64,000 nucleotides of DNA, from IMG/VR virus record IMGVR_UViG_3300009085_000022, positions 38,177 through 102,176 of that record. One strand, 5' to 3'. Shown one piece after another: positions 1 to 7,167 of this stretch. Every line of letters begins with the position of its first letter. Position 1 is the first letter of the stretch. Under the pieces are notes generated by a model. The model saw only the letters and a list, made by a program, of their open reading frames with translations. It was not told the DNA's origin and did not search any database. The DNA comes from a virus. Made by a program: the position numbers and the translations under genes.

Positions 1-150
1 TTTGGTGAAAATTCTCCTTATGATAAATCTCCATCATTTTTCTATACGATACAAATGGCTTATGGAGGAAATCAATTATCGAGATTTTTTGAATTATATC
101 AACAATACGAAAAAAATCCATATCCAGTTATAGCATTGACAGGGCAATAA
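1..150 (+). CDS. C-terminal fragment of a rightward gene (5' end outside window)
   Basis: Frame 1 is open from the window edge to a TAA at 148-150 and encodes 49 residues with a normal composition, rich in aromatic residues (for example SFFYTIQMAYGG). It is the 3' end of a gene read rightward, ending directly at a strong terminator where leftward genes begin. By analogy with the opposite strand switch it probably closes the rightward late block of a circular or circularly mapped genome. No family could be recognised from so short a piece. Confidence 0.7.
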   Translation, partial: FGENSPYDKSPSFFYTIQMAYGGNQLSRFFELYQQYEKNPYPVIALTGQ

Positions 151-178
151 AAAAAGGGGGACAATAATCCCCCTTCAA
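148..178. terminator. Bidirectional intrinsic terminator at convergent junction
   Basis: A perfect 7-bp stem, AAGGGGG (154-160) with CCCCCTT (169-175), encloses an 8-nt loop. On the minus strand it is followed by a run of seven T residues, giving a textbook intrinsic terminator for the leftward transcripts. On the plus strand it follows the stop codon of the rightward gene immediately. Confidence 0.85.
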
Positions 179-204
179 TTTTCCTAGTCAAATCTACATT
201 CACG

Positions 205-381
205 TCACTGAACGTATTTCTTAAGTTTCTTAATAGTAATATTACTATAATCGCCTAAACTTTTTAAGCGATTTTCTTCTTTCATAGCTTCTGTAAAGGT
301 TGAAACTTCTTTTTCATAGTCCTCAATTGAAGTATCAGACCCTTTCATGAAAATTCTTACTGCTTTTATTACATAATTCAT
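205..381 (-). CDS. Small hypothetical protein, 58 aa
   Basis: An ORF of 58 codons begins MNYVIKAVRIFMKG and has a charged C-terminal half (EEN, KKLKKYVQ). It is the last leftward gene before the convergent terminator. Its 5' end overlaps the preceding small ORF by 47 nt in another frame, so either one of the two is not translated or the pair is joined by frameshifting. No family was recognised. Confidence 0.5.
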   Translation of the reverse strand: MNYVIKAVRIFMKGSDTSIEDYEKEVSTFTEAMKEENRLKSLGDYSNITIKKLKKYVQ

Positions 382-493
382 ATAAATTGGATTTAAGCCC
401 TATTTTAAACGATTTAAAGCACTTTGCTCTTTTTTGATCCCGACTACTTACCATACTGTCAAAGTGGTCTAAATCATTAAATATAGAGGTCAT
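335..493 (-). CDS. Small hypothetical protein, 52 aa
   Basis: This ORF starts at an ATG that overlaps the stop codon of the phosphoesterase gene as ATGA, a typical translationally coupled junction. The product begins MTSIFNDLDHFDSMV and is basic in the middle (RDQKRAKCFKSFK). The last part runs out of frame over the next small ORF. The coupling supports translation of at least the N-terminal part. Confidence 0.45.
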   Translation of the reverse strand: MTSIFNDLDHFDSMVSSRDQKRAKCFKSFKIGLKSNLYELCNKSSKNFHERV

Positions 494-1131
494 TTTTTAC
501 TTGTAATAATTTTTTTGAGATTATTGTATGAAACCGGATAAAAATTGTTACCATCTATCCCTACATCATATTGAGTAGGTCTTAAAAACTTCATACAGGA
601 ATATTCTTCTTTAACATAGTCTGCAACTTCCTTGTTAGCTTCTAATAAATTATTTCCTTCATCGTCTGGCACAGCTATGGTATTACTATGCCAATGCCCA
701 AAAGCTTGCCAAGCTCCTCTATGACTTTGATACCAGGATAACATAGGATAATGACAAATAGTTATTCTTTGGTTGCCTTCTTTTGCATCAGGATCTTTAA
801 CAAGAATGTTTAATAATTCATAAACCATTTGAAATTTAGTCTTAGGATATGTTCCGTCTTTATCATGATTACCTCTTACAAGAATTTTAATTCCTTGTAA
901 TTGATCTAAAAAGTATAACCACATCTTAGTACTTCCCCAACAAAAATCTCCTGCTATAATTATATAGTCATCTTTTTGTACTACAGAATTCCAATTATCA
1001 ATTATTGTTCTGTCCATATGTCCCACATTTTTAAAAGGACGATTACAGAATTTAATAATATTTTCATGGTGTAAATGTAGGTCTGATGTAAACCAGAGTT
1101 TATCTGGATTTTCAAATTTTAATGTTTTCAT
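490..1131 (-). CDS. Calcineurin-like metallophosphoesterase
   Basis: The 213-aa protein shows the ordered metal-binding motifs of the family: DLHLHHENI near residue 18, GDFCWGS near 62, RGNHD near 86, CHYP near 126 and GHWHS near 145. These motifs coordinate the two metal ions that hydrolyse phosphomonoesters or diesters. The size and the DLHxxHxNI signature match the small phage phosphoesterases, whose substrate is generally unknown. It is coupled by ATGA overlaps to the genes on both sides, so it is expressed as part of the leftward operon. A second phosphoesterase of a different subfamily lies at 22,729. Confidence 0.85.
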   Translation of the reverse strand: MKTLKFENPDKLWFTSDLHLHHENIIKFCNRPFKNVGHMDRTIIDNWNSVVQKDDYIIIAGDFCWGSTKMWLYFLDQLQGIKILVRGNHDKDGTYPKTKFQMVYELLNILVKDPDAKEGNQRITICHYPMLSWYQSHRGAWQAFGHWHSNTIAVPDDEGNNLLEANKEVADYVKEEYSCMKFLRPTQYDVGIDGNNFYPVSYNNLKKIITSKK

Positions 1132-1352
1132 ACTTTCATTCTTAAGTTAACTTCACTTTCCCAAAATTCATCATCAGACTCCATACCAGGAGTCGGGTCT
1201 ACATAGTAAGATACTAAATATTTATCCTCCTGATAACAAGACTCTTGTTCAACTCTAACTGCTTTAATAACTCCGCTCTCTTCATTTCTATTACTTATTA
1301 CAGAATCACCATAAGTAAATTTGTGTTTAAATGTGTTTAAAAAGTTTTTCAT
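1128..1352 (-). CDS. Hypothetical protein, 74 aa
   Basis: A 74-aa acidic protein with no recognised domain. The central part (SVISNRNEESGVIKAVRV...YLVSYYVDP) looks like a small beta-rich fold. It ends four bases inside the start of the phosphoesterase gene (ATGA overlap) and follows the tRNA-Gln gene on the same strand. Confidence 0.6.
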   Translation of the reverse strand: MKNFLNTFKHKFTYGDSVISNRNEESGVIKAVRVEQESCYQEDKYLVSYYVDPTPGMESDDEFWESEVNLRMKV

Positions 1353-1368
1353 ACTTAATATTTATTAG

Positions 1369-1440
1369 CTGTCCCTCAAGGATTCGAACCTCAACTCTCA
1401 GGTTCAAAACCTGATATGCTGACCATTACATAAAGGGACA
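1369..1440 (-). tRNA. tRNA-Gln (anticodon TTG)
   Basis: The minus strand folds as a complete cloverleaf. The acceptor stem is TGTCCCT/AGGGACA, the anticodon arm is TCAGG-TTTTGAA-CCTGA with anticodon TTG, and the T arm carries the GTTCGAATC loop. The 72-nt gene does not encode CCA. U1-A72 is usual for tRNA-Gln. Confidence 0.92.
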
Positions 1441-1443
1441 ATA

Positions 1444-1608
1444 AAGTAATTGTTGGAAAGAATAGTTTAGCGCGCAACAGCTATCTTTCTCTGATTATTT
1501 CTATCCGCAATCAGTAAAAGGAGACTCACCCATCCTTGATATTATCTTACCAGTCATCTACAGAGAAAAATGTCTCTTGTAGGGGAGTATTTGCTACAAC
1601 AATTACTT
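1444..1608 (-). ncRNA. Inverted-repeat-bounded structured RNA between two tRNAs
   Basis: A 165-nt segment without an ORF is closed by a perfect 12-nt inverted repeat (AAGTAATTGTTG with its complement, at 1597-1608 and 1444-1455). Inside, the minus strand forms CTACA-AGAGA hairpins, ACTCCCC pairing with GGGTGAGT, CTGATT with AATCAG, and GAAAGATAG with CTATTCTTTC. Just after the 5' strand of the terminal stem it reads TAGCAAAT, resembling the conserved strand in the RNA array at 30,773-31,296. It is probably processed together with the flanking tRNAs. Its function is unknown, and a Y-like RNA is one inference. Confidence 0.6.
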
Positions 1609-1610
1609 AG

Positions 1611-1682
1611 AGCCTCCGACTGGGCTCGAACCAGTACACACGGTTTTGCAGACCGCTACCTTAGCCATTTGGTTACAGAGGC
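1611..1682 (-). tRNA. tRNA-Cys (anticodon GCA)
   Basis: The cloverleaf has acceptor GCCTCTG/CGGAGGC, anticodon loop CTGCAAA with anticodon GCA, and T arm TGG-TTCGAGC-CCA. The discriminator is T73, the base required by cysteinyl-tRNA synthetase. It is 72 nt long and no CCA is encoded. Confidence 0.92.
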
Positions 1683-1689
1683 GTATATA

Positions 1690-2274
1690 CTAAGGTATAT
1701 ATAAGTTAGTTGGATTATCTTTATGAATTTCAATATCTGGATATTTTGTATGAAAAGTCTGGACATTAAAAGGATGTGTAATCAAATGATTACCAGATTT
1801 TGATGGTAAAATAGCTACTAATTTATCATAGTTTCCTATTGGTTCGCAGTCAATATTAATAAACGCCATCATTATTGGAGATACTTGTTTATTATCTATA
1901 TCTAAAATCCAATAGGCGTTTTTTTCATTATGTCCTTGTCCTGTAGCTTTATCATAAGATTTGTTACAAAATGCGAATTCTTTATTAGAAATAGTATTTG
2001 CAAGATTAACCATACATTTATAAGCAGTCTTTTCAAAACTACGTTTATTTAATCTAAACATAGCCCTTGCATTAAAAACGTCACATAATTTAATAATCTC
2101 ATTTTCATGAGATAACAAATAATCTATAGATTTAATATAATAATTTCTTATTACATGTGAATTAGATCCAACTTCCTCATTCTCTTTTTTACGCTGTAAG
2201 ATTTGTAAAAAGTAAAAATCATCTTCGCTTGTAAAATTTAGAAGAGGAATTATTCGTTTAAAGTTATTTACCAT
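1690..2274 (-). CDS. Hypothetical protein, possible AEP/primase-like fold
   Basis: A 194-aa protein between tRNA genes. The central segment YWILDIDNK is a hydrophobic strand ending in D-x-D. About 40 residues later SKSGNHLITHPF resembles the strand-His motif of archaeo-eukaryotic primase (PrimPol) superfamily domains. The N-terminal half is helical and charged (LQILQRKKENEE). If the motif reading is right, the protein would bind nucleotides and metal, but the third AEP motif is not obvious, so this is only a suggestion. No membrane or secretion signal is seen. Confidence 0.5.
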   Translation of the reverse strand: MVNNFKRIIPLLNFTSEDDFYFLQILQRKKENEEVGSNSHVIRNYYIKSIDYLLSHENEIIKLCDVFNARAMFRLNKRSFEKTAYKCMVNLANTISNKEFAFCNKSYDKATGQGHNEKNAYWILDIDNKQVSPIMMAFINIDCEPIGNYDKLVAILPSKSGNHLITHPFNVQTFHTKYPDIEIHKDNPTNLYIP

Positions 2275-2289
2275 AATTTTAAGTTTTAG

Positions 2290-2364
2290 GGTGATTGATG
2301 AGCTACGATCTCATTACCTTCAGATCCACAACCTGACGCTCTAACCAATTGAGCTACAATCACC
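2290..2364 (-). tRNA. tRNA-His (anticodon GTG)
   Basis: An 8-bp acceptor stem (GGTGATTG/CAATCACC) supplies the G-1:C73 pair that identifies tRNA-His. The anticodon arm TCAGG-TTGTGGA-TCTGA has anticodon GTG. The variable and T-arm region (ATGAGATCGTAGCTCAT) departs from the usual TTCRANY consensus, so the elbow is atypical; this is the least canonical tRNA of the cluster. Confidence 0.8.
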
Positions 2365-2371
2365 ATATTAG

Positions 2372-2445
2372 TAGAGACAGGAGGATTTGAACCTCCTACC
2401 TCCCGGATATCAGCCGGGTGCTCTAGCCAATTGAGCTATGTCTCT
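2372..2445 (-). tRNA. tRNA-Ile (anticodon GAT)
   Basis: The canonical cloverleaf has acceptor AGAGACA/TGTCTCT, D arm AGCTCAATTGGCTAGAGC, anticodon arm CCCGG-CTGATAT-CCGGG with anticodon GAT, and T arm GGAGG-TTCAAAT-CCTCC. A73 is the discriminator. Its 5' 36 bases overlap the 3' end of the small ORF upstream. Confidence 0.93.
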
Positions 2446-2622
2446 AAAATTACCATAATCATTATCTGGGTAATTATTAATTATTTTTTTAATTTTTTGA
2501 TTTCTATCTTCTATAGTTTCAGAAGGTCGTAATGGCCTATTACATAAAAGATATAATTGGTAATCTTCTTCAATATTTTGTGGATATAATCTAAAATAAG
2601 ACAATCTTTTTAATAACGCCAT
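2410..2622 (-). CDS. Small hypothetical protein, 70 aa, 3' end inside tRNA-Ile
   Basis: The ORF encodes MALLKRLSYFRLYPQNIEED... and reaches its first stop only inside the tRNA-Ile gene, so its last residues (DIAQLARAPG) are translated tRNA sequence. I prefer the internal ATG at 2622 over the one at 2643 because MALLKRL directly follows the A/T-rich leader used by many genes here. The residues before the tRNA (NQKIKKIINNYPDND) have normal coding character. No family was recognised. Confidence 0.5.
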   Translation of the reverse strand: MALLKRLSYFRLYPQNIEEDYQLYLLCNRPLRPSETIEDRNQKIKKIINNYPDNDYGNFRDIAQLARAPG

Positions 2623-2660
2623 AATTATTAATTTTAAAAACATTTATATTTTTATTAATG

Positions 2661-2731
2661 CAGAATGTGTGGGACTCGAACCCCTACTTCTCATAGACAG
2701 TGAGATATGTTACCATTACACTACACACTCT
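2661..2731 (-). tRNA. tRNA-Asp (anticodon GTC)
   Basis: The acceptor is AGAGTGT/ACATTCT, the anticodon arm TCTCA-CTGTCTA-TGAGA has anticodon GTC, and the discriminator is G73, as required by aspartyl-tRNA synthetase. The T arm (GTAGGG...CCCAC around TTCGAGT) needs one bulged base to pair fully, so it is slightly degenerate. Confidence 0.85.
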
Positions 2732-2736
2732 AAAGT

Positions 2737-2806
2737 AGCGGAATTAGGATTTGAACCTAAGTCTTGAGCCTATGAAACTCACGAGTTAACCATTTCTCTA
2801 TTCCGC
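2737..2806 (-). tRNA. tRNA-Met or tRNA-Ile2 (anticodon CAT)
   Basis: The 70-nt cloverleaf has acceptor GCGGAAT/ATTCCGC, anticodon loop TTCATAG with anticodon CAT, and T arm TTAGG-TTCAAAT-CCTAA. A CAT anticodon may be methionine or lysidine-modified isoleucine; identity cannot be settled here. The 5' 28 bases overlap the end of the HNH gene. Confidence 0.85.
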
Positions 2807-3231
2807 ATAAAATTTTCTAAATATAAAATAGCATTTTTTAATATAGTAGTATCATCTTCTGCAAATCCTAACATTAAGTTACATTGTGCACATAATAATC
2901 CTCGTACTTTCCCGCTAATATGATCATGATCAATTACTGTACTAGGATTTTTATTACAAATAATACAATTTTTATTATTATTAATTAATTGTATTAATTC
3001 ATTTACAGAGATATTATATTTTTTTGCTTTTAAAGATAAAGTATTTTTCTTTTTGTATATTGCTGTAGCTTTTTGATGTTTAGCTTTATTTTTAGGATAC
3101 CATATTTCTCTAGAATACTTATTATGGCAACTTTTACAAACACTACGATACCCATCAATTGAAGCACTTTTTTTACTAAAAAAAATAAGTTCTTTATTTT
3201 CTCCGCATTTATTGCATATTTTATATTTCAT
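2779..3231 (-). CDS. HNH endonuclease, recombination endonuclease VII-like
   Basis: A 150-aa protein. An N-terminal zinc-binding domain (CNKCGENK near residue 5, CKSCHNKY near 33) is followed by the His-Me/HNH core near residues 90-120: CIICNK, VIDHDH, GKVRGLLCAQCN. This matches the EndoVII-like nucleases that phages use as Holliday-junction resolvases or, more often as free-standing genes, as homing endonucleases. The C-terminus is encoded by the first 28 bases of the neighbouring tRNA gene, which suggests insertion of a mobile endonuclease gene next to or into a tRNA locus. Confidence 0.85.
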   Translation of the reverse strand: MKYKICNKCGENKELIFFSKKSASIDGYRSVCKSCHNKYSREIWYPKNKAKHQKATAIYKKKNTLSLKAKKYNISVNELIQLINNNKNCIICNKNPSTVIDHDHISGKVRGLLCAQCNLMLGFAEDDTTILKNAILYLENFMRNREMVNS

Positions 3232-3260
3232 TAATATTTTATATTAGTATGTATTTTTGG

Positions 3261-3857
3261 TTAAATTATTCTTAAAGTTAAATCAAAATTCTGATACTTT
3301 CTTAAATAAGTTTCAACGGAAGTACCATTCATATCTCTTTTATTAACTTTTCCATTAGTTTTAAAATACAACTTAACATTTCCTGCTCCTGCTAAATGAC
3401 AAGCTGCTAATATACCAGATTTAGTAATAATTATTCCATTTAGTTCAGTCCCTTCTAAATCTTTAATATAGGTCTCCATAAGAGTACTATTATATTCCAT
3501 TAATGTTATTAATACTTCTTTTTGTAGTTCTGGTGGGAATATATTAGGATCTTTTTTAAATGCTTTAAGGGTTATATGATGATATCCAATCATTTTTAAA
3601 GTTCCAGTTAGAAACTGGTACTCACTAAAAGCACCTATTTTATTAATTTCTAACCAATTATTTCTAGATTCATCATATCCCAATTGATTTATCCATAAAG
3701 ATAATACATTATTGTATCGCTTTATTTCTAAAAAATTAAAAGCATTAGTTTCTCTTATTTTATTAGTAGTATTATCTAATACAGCAGGAGCTGTAGATTT
3801 ACTATAAGCTAATAAAATAATTAAAGTTAAAAAAATAATTTTTACTAGTTTTATCAT
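3261..3857 (-). CDS. Secreted lysozyme/transglycosylase-like protein
   Basis: A 198-aa protein with an N-terminal signal or anchor sequence (KLVKIIFLTLIILLAYS). The body resembles lytic transglycosylases: YDESRNNW followed by GAFSEYQFLTGTL (compare the family's ESGGN...GKYQF) and SGILAACHLAGAGNVKLYF near residues 148-166. The glutamate after YD is the candidate catalytic acid. The signal sequence implies export to the periplasm, where it would cleave peptidoglycan for lysis. Its own host-type promoter lies just upstream at 3878-3909, so it can be expressed separately from the operon before it. Confidence 0.65.
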   Translation of the reverse strand: MIKLVKIIFLTLIILLAYSKSTAPAVLDNTTNKIRETNAFNFLEIKRYNNVLSLWINQLGYDESRNNWLEINKIGAFSEYQFLTGTLKMIGYHHITLKAFKKDPNIFPPELQKEVLITLMEYNSTLMETYIKDLEGTELNGIIITKSGILAACHLAGAGNVKLYFKTNGKVNKRDMNGTSVETYLRKYQNFDLTLRII

Positions 3858-3877
3858 TTTTTAAAAATTTAGTACGA

Positions 3878-3909
3878 CAAAGATAATGATTAATTTTTAT
3901 ATTTCCAAA
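3878..3909 (-). promoter_or_regulatory. Bacteroidetes-type promoter for the lysozyme-like gene
   Basis: On the minus strand TTTG (3909-3906) and TATCTTTG (3885-3878) are separated by exactly 20 nt. This matches the Bacteroidetes housekeeping promoter pattern TTTG-N19-20-TAnnTTTG. It lies in a 54-nt intergenic gap about 20 nt upstream of the ATG at 3857. Confidence 0.75.
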
Positions 3910-3911
3910 TT

Positions 3912-4229
3912 CTACTTTAATTTAGATTTTTTGAATTTAATATTACGATTTACCAATTCTTCAACATAGCTTTTATCATTTTTAGCAAATAACACCCATA
4001 AGTCTTCAGACTCTTCTCCATCTCCAAATAATTTAAACAATGTGTTTGGATATTTAATTGAAAAAGATTTTATATCTTCTTGAGCATTATACCATTTAGC
4101 CTCATTTTTACTATATCCTTCATCATCTAGTGCCCAAGCAGCATCTTCATTTTCTTTTAATAAAGTACTAATTATATCAGGTGCTTCTGCATTTTCTAAT
4201 TCTAATCTATAGTTTGTATAATATCCCAT
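3912..4229 (-). CDS. Hypothetical phage protein (MGYYTNY-type)
   Basis: A 105-aa protein beginning MGYYTNYRLELENAE, a start that I associate with small phage-encoded proteins of unknown function. Tryptophans and acidic residues (AAWALDDEG, GDGEESEDLWVLF) are typical of that group. It sits between DNA polymerase and the lysozyme-like gene. No catalytic motif was recognised. Confidence 0.6.
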   Translation of the reverse strand: MGYYTNYRLELENAEAPDIISTLLKENEDAAWALDDEGYSKNEAKWYNAQEDIKSFSIKYPNTLFKLFGDGEESEDLWVLFAKNDKSYVEELVNRNIKFKKSKLK

Positions 4230-4241
4230 AAATAATATTTA

Positions 4242-6245
4242 TTAATGATTCCAAAATTTACAAATAACAGCTTCAGCTTTTAAAGGTATCACTTTACAAT
4301 AAACTTTACCTGCTTTAGCCATACAATTTTCTACTACTTCTTTTAATCGTTCTCCTAAGTTTTCTGGGCATTCTAATAAAATTTCATCGTGTATTACATT
4401 TACAAATTTTACTATATTTAATAAATTATTCTCCTTAATATATTTAAATATATAAATACAAGCTAATTTTGTTATTTCAGCACTGCTGCCTTGTATAGGG
4501 TAGTTCAATGCCATTCTACTTATATTACCTTGTAATTTAAAATATTTACTTACTAAAGGCTTTAATTCATTAGAAAATAATATAGATTCTTTTGCTTTTT
4601 CTTCACGATATTTTTCCCAAAATCCTGGATGATTTACTTTTCCTTCTAAATTTTTATATATATCAAAGTTATGTATAAAACATTTACTATGACTTATATT
4701 ATTAAATAAAATATAACCATCTCTTAGAGCCTGTTTAATAGTTTGTTTAAAATACTTATTTACATCAGGAAAAGCTTTAAAATAAGCCTCATAAATAGCT
4801 TGTCCCTCTTCTTTAGGTATATTTAGATTATCAGATATAGTAGAGCCATCTCCTCCATAGTTTATAGCAAAACCTGCTGATTTTGCAATCTGACGTTCTC
4901 TTTTATATTTAGCTTTAATTTCTTTAAGAGGCACATCATTTAAATAAGGATAAATTTTAGAGGCAATATAGCTATGCATATCACCTAATCCATTTTGATA
5001 AAATAATAATATATCAGGATCTAAAGTCCAGTTAGCAAATACTATTTGTTCTTGTCCACTATAATCTGCATCAATAAATATATTACCTGGTTCTGGAACA
5101 AAACAATCTCTTTCATATATTTTATCCTTTTCTCTTACTTCAGGTAATCTTGGAATATTTTGTAAATTAATAGTATCTTTATCTCCTTGCTTACCACCAG
5201 AAGACATTCTTCCAGTATCCATTATTTGAGTAAAAGACGTATGTATTCTATTTGTAACAGGATGAACCTTAGTTAATACCGTTTCACCATATTTTGCTAA
5301 AATAGTTTCATTTTTTTTATAATTTAAATATAATGGAACTATCGGATGATTATCTTTAACTTTTTCTAATACTCCAGAATCAACAGAATCTTTTAATTCT
5401 CCTGTTTTTTCATCATTTACTTGTATATTTAAACCTAAGTAAGTAAATAACTCAGCAACCTGTAAAGGAGACGACCAGTTTATTGATAGTCGTTTTTCAG
5501 AATTAAATAAATCTAATTGAGATTCAATATATCTTGTAATATTATTATCTATTATCCATTGATTTAATGAATATAAACTTTGTTGATATATTAATTGATT
5601 CTGTAATATCTTTTGTTTCCAAAGATTAACATCTAATTTAATACCGGAATATTCAATATACGTTAAAGCTTGAACAAATAAATTTTCTAAATTAATAGAA
5701 TTAAGTAAGTTATTATCATTTAGTCTTCTCCATTGAGATGCTTTTAAATCAGGTAAATATTGGACATCTTCTGCACAATAATTTATTACTTTATAAGAAA
5801 AGCCTTCTCTGAAGATTTTACCTCTAGTTGTTTTAGTTAAACTATAATTAAAATATTTTTTAACAACTGCTTCCAAACTTTTTCTAACAGTTTTATCTCC
5901 TTTAGATAATACACATTCGCCTAAATAAGTATCCCATATTTTTTCAGGATAAATTCCTACATGATATAAAAATTTTAAATCAAATTTAGCATTATGTATT
6001 AACAATTCTTTATTTAAAAGAATATCCTTTACTTCTTCTATGGGATGAATGGAGGCATCAACAACAAATTGATGCACTCCATTACCTAATTGATAGGATA
6101 TAAGTTTATCTATATAGGGGTCAAATCCAGTAGTTTCTGTATCAAATCCTATTTCATCTTTATGTTTAAAATACTCTATTAAATCCTTAATAGTAGCATT
6201 TTCTACTCCAATATGATTAACTTTTTGTCCAATAAAATATATCAT
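4242..6245 (-). CDS. Family A DNA polymerase with 3'-5' exonuclease
   Basis: The 667-aa replicative polymerase of the phage. The N-terminal DnaQ-like exonuclease has FDTETTG (Asp35, Glu37), LLIHNAKFDLKF near 80-92 and YCAEDVQYLPD near 153. The polymerase domain has motif A DADYSGQEQ near 393, motif B RQIAKSAGFAINYGG near 450 and motif C VIHDEILLECP near 620. There is no 5'-3' exonuclease domain, as in T7-type phage polymerases. It overlaps the next gene by 4 nt. Primase, helicase and exonuclease genes downstream on the same strand complete the replication set. Confidence 0.95.
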   Translation of the reverse strand: MIYFIGQKVNHIGVENATIKDLIEYFKHKDEIGFDTETTGFDPYIDKLISYQLGNGVHQFVVDASIHPIEEVKDILLNKELLIHNAKFDLKFLYHVGIYPEKIWDTYLGECVLSKGDKTVRKSLEAVVKKYFNYSLTKTTRGKIFREGFSYKVINYCAEDVQYLPDLKASQWRRLNDNNLLNSINLENLFVQALTYIEYSGIKLDVNLWKQKILQNQLIYQQSLYSLNQWIIDNNITRYIESQLDLFNSEKRLSINWSSPLQVAELFTYLGLNIQVNDEKTGELKDSVDSGVLEKVKDNHPIVPLYLNYKKNETILAKYGETVLTKVHPVTNRIHTSFTQIMDTGRMSSGGKQGDKDTINLQNIPRLPEVREKDKIYERDCFVPEPGNIFIDADYSGQEQIVFANWTLDPDILLFYQNGLGDMHSYIASKIYPYLNDVPLKEIKAKYKRERQIAKSAGFAINYGGDGSTISDNLNIPKEEGQAIYEAYFKAFPDVNKYFKQTIKQALRDGYILFNNISHSKCFIHNFDIYKNLEGKVNHPGFWEKYREEKAKESILFSNELKPLVSKYFKLQGNISRMALNYPIQGSSAEITKLACIYIFKYIKENNLLNIVKFVNVIHDEILLECPENLGERLKEVVENCMAKAGKVYCKVIPLKAEAVICKFWNH

Positions 6246-6526
6246 AACTTTTTATTCTTATTTATACTTGGTGCACAATTCAAATAAACTAAACCAAACA
6301 TACGTTTAGTATATTTTTTAGACATATGAAAAGTTTTACTTAATATATCAATTGCCCAACTATACCATTCATCGTGTTGAACTTGAGTTACTGCATATTT
6401 TTTATACCAATTTCCAGATTTACATAATCTTGGGTGCTTTTTAATCATTTCTGTAACTGTAATTCCATGATATTTTTCAAGCCACCAATTTATAAGAAAT
6501 TCTTCAGTTAATTCTGTTTTTTTCAT
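6242..6526 (-). CDS. Hypothetical protein, 94 aa
   Basis: A small basic protein rich in Trp, Lys and Tyr (EFLINWWLEKYHGITV, NWYKKYAV, MSKKYTKRMFG). It is translationally coupled (ATGA) to both DNA polymerase downstream and the 72-aa gene upstream. The composition would suit nucleic-acid binding, but no family was recognised. Confidence 0.6.
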   Translation of the reverse strand: MKKTELTEEFLINWWLEKYHGITVTEMIKKHPRLCKSGNWYKKYAVTQVQHDEWYSWAIDILSKTFHMSKKYTKRMFGLVYLNCAPSINKNKKL

Positions 6527-6741
6527 CCGTCTAAAGATAATAAAGTTTTTATCATATCCTGTTCTTCTTGTTCAAAATCTCCATTAGAATTAGTTCTTGC
6601 ATAAGAATACGCACCTATTTTATCAAGAAGATCATCTACTTTTAGTTTATTTCCAGTCCATCTTGCTGTATGTAGATTTATTAATAGTCTTCTATATATA
6701 GCCAACTCTTCTTCTGGTGAGGGTCTTTTTAAATGTTTCAT
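6523..6741 (-). CDS. Hypothetical protein, 72 aa
   Basis: A short helical protein (PSPEEELAIYRRLLINLHTARW...DDLLDKIGAYSYA). It overlaps its downstream neighbour by four bases, so it belongs to the polymerase operon. No function was recognised. Confidence 0.6.
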   Translation of the reverse strand: MKHLKRPSPEEELAIYRRLLINLHTARWTGNKLKVDDLLDKIGAYSYARTNSNGDFEQEEQDMIKTLLSLDG

Positions 6742-6747
6742 TTTGTA

Positions 6748-6957
6748 TTATTTAATAATTTTAAAACAATTAGCGCAAACATGCCCTTGATTAAGAGTTT
6801 CTTGTTTATATCTTTTTTGTATAGGACATTTGCAATATTTTTTATCATTCTCTTCTTTAAAAGCTTCTAAAATTTCATTAGCAATATGTTCTATCAATGA
6901 ATTTTCTAATGAAGTATGTCTAGTTATTTCCTGAATAATTATTTCCTTTCTTGTCAT
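6748..6957 (-). CDS. Small zinc-ribbon-like protein, 69 aa
   Basis: The N-terminal two thirds are helical. The C-terminus carries paired cysteines, YCKCP...CANCF, spaced like a small zinc knuckle. It is coupled by a 4-nt overlap to the preceding gene. A role in DNA or protein binding is inference only. Confidence 0.55.
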   Translation of the reverse strand: MTRKEIIIQEITRHTSLENSLIEHIANEILEAFKEENDKKYCKCPIQKRYKQETLNQGHVCANCFKIIK

Positions 6958-7148
6958 TTTGTATTATTTAAAAACTCTTTAAGTTTACTACATGTTTGAG
7001 TATGAGTACTCCAATCTTCTCCTATTACTTCTTTAACTACTTTAGTACGAATTTTACCACGTTTTCTATTTTTAGTAATAGTTCTAGTTAAATAAACTTT
7101 AGGAATTGATTGTTTACAAAATGGACAATAATGATTAAATTTTGACAT
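6954..7148 (-). CDS. Small zinc-finger-like protein, 64 aa
   Basis: I take the ATG at 7148 (MSKFNHYCPFCKQSIPK) rather than the longer ORF reaching 7280, because the extension lies entirely over the 3' end of the ribonucleotide reductase gene and the internal start follows a typical ACAAAATAAT leader. A CPFC pair and a later cysteine (THTQTCSK) suggest a zinc site between which lies a very basic stretch (TKNRKRGKIRTK). Function unknown. Confidence 0.55.
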   Translation of the reverse strand: MSKFNHYCPFCKQSIPKVYLTRTITKNRKRGKIRTKVVKEVIGEDWSTHTQTCSKLKEFLNNTK

Positions 7149-7167
7149 ATTATTTTGTATTATTGTT

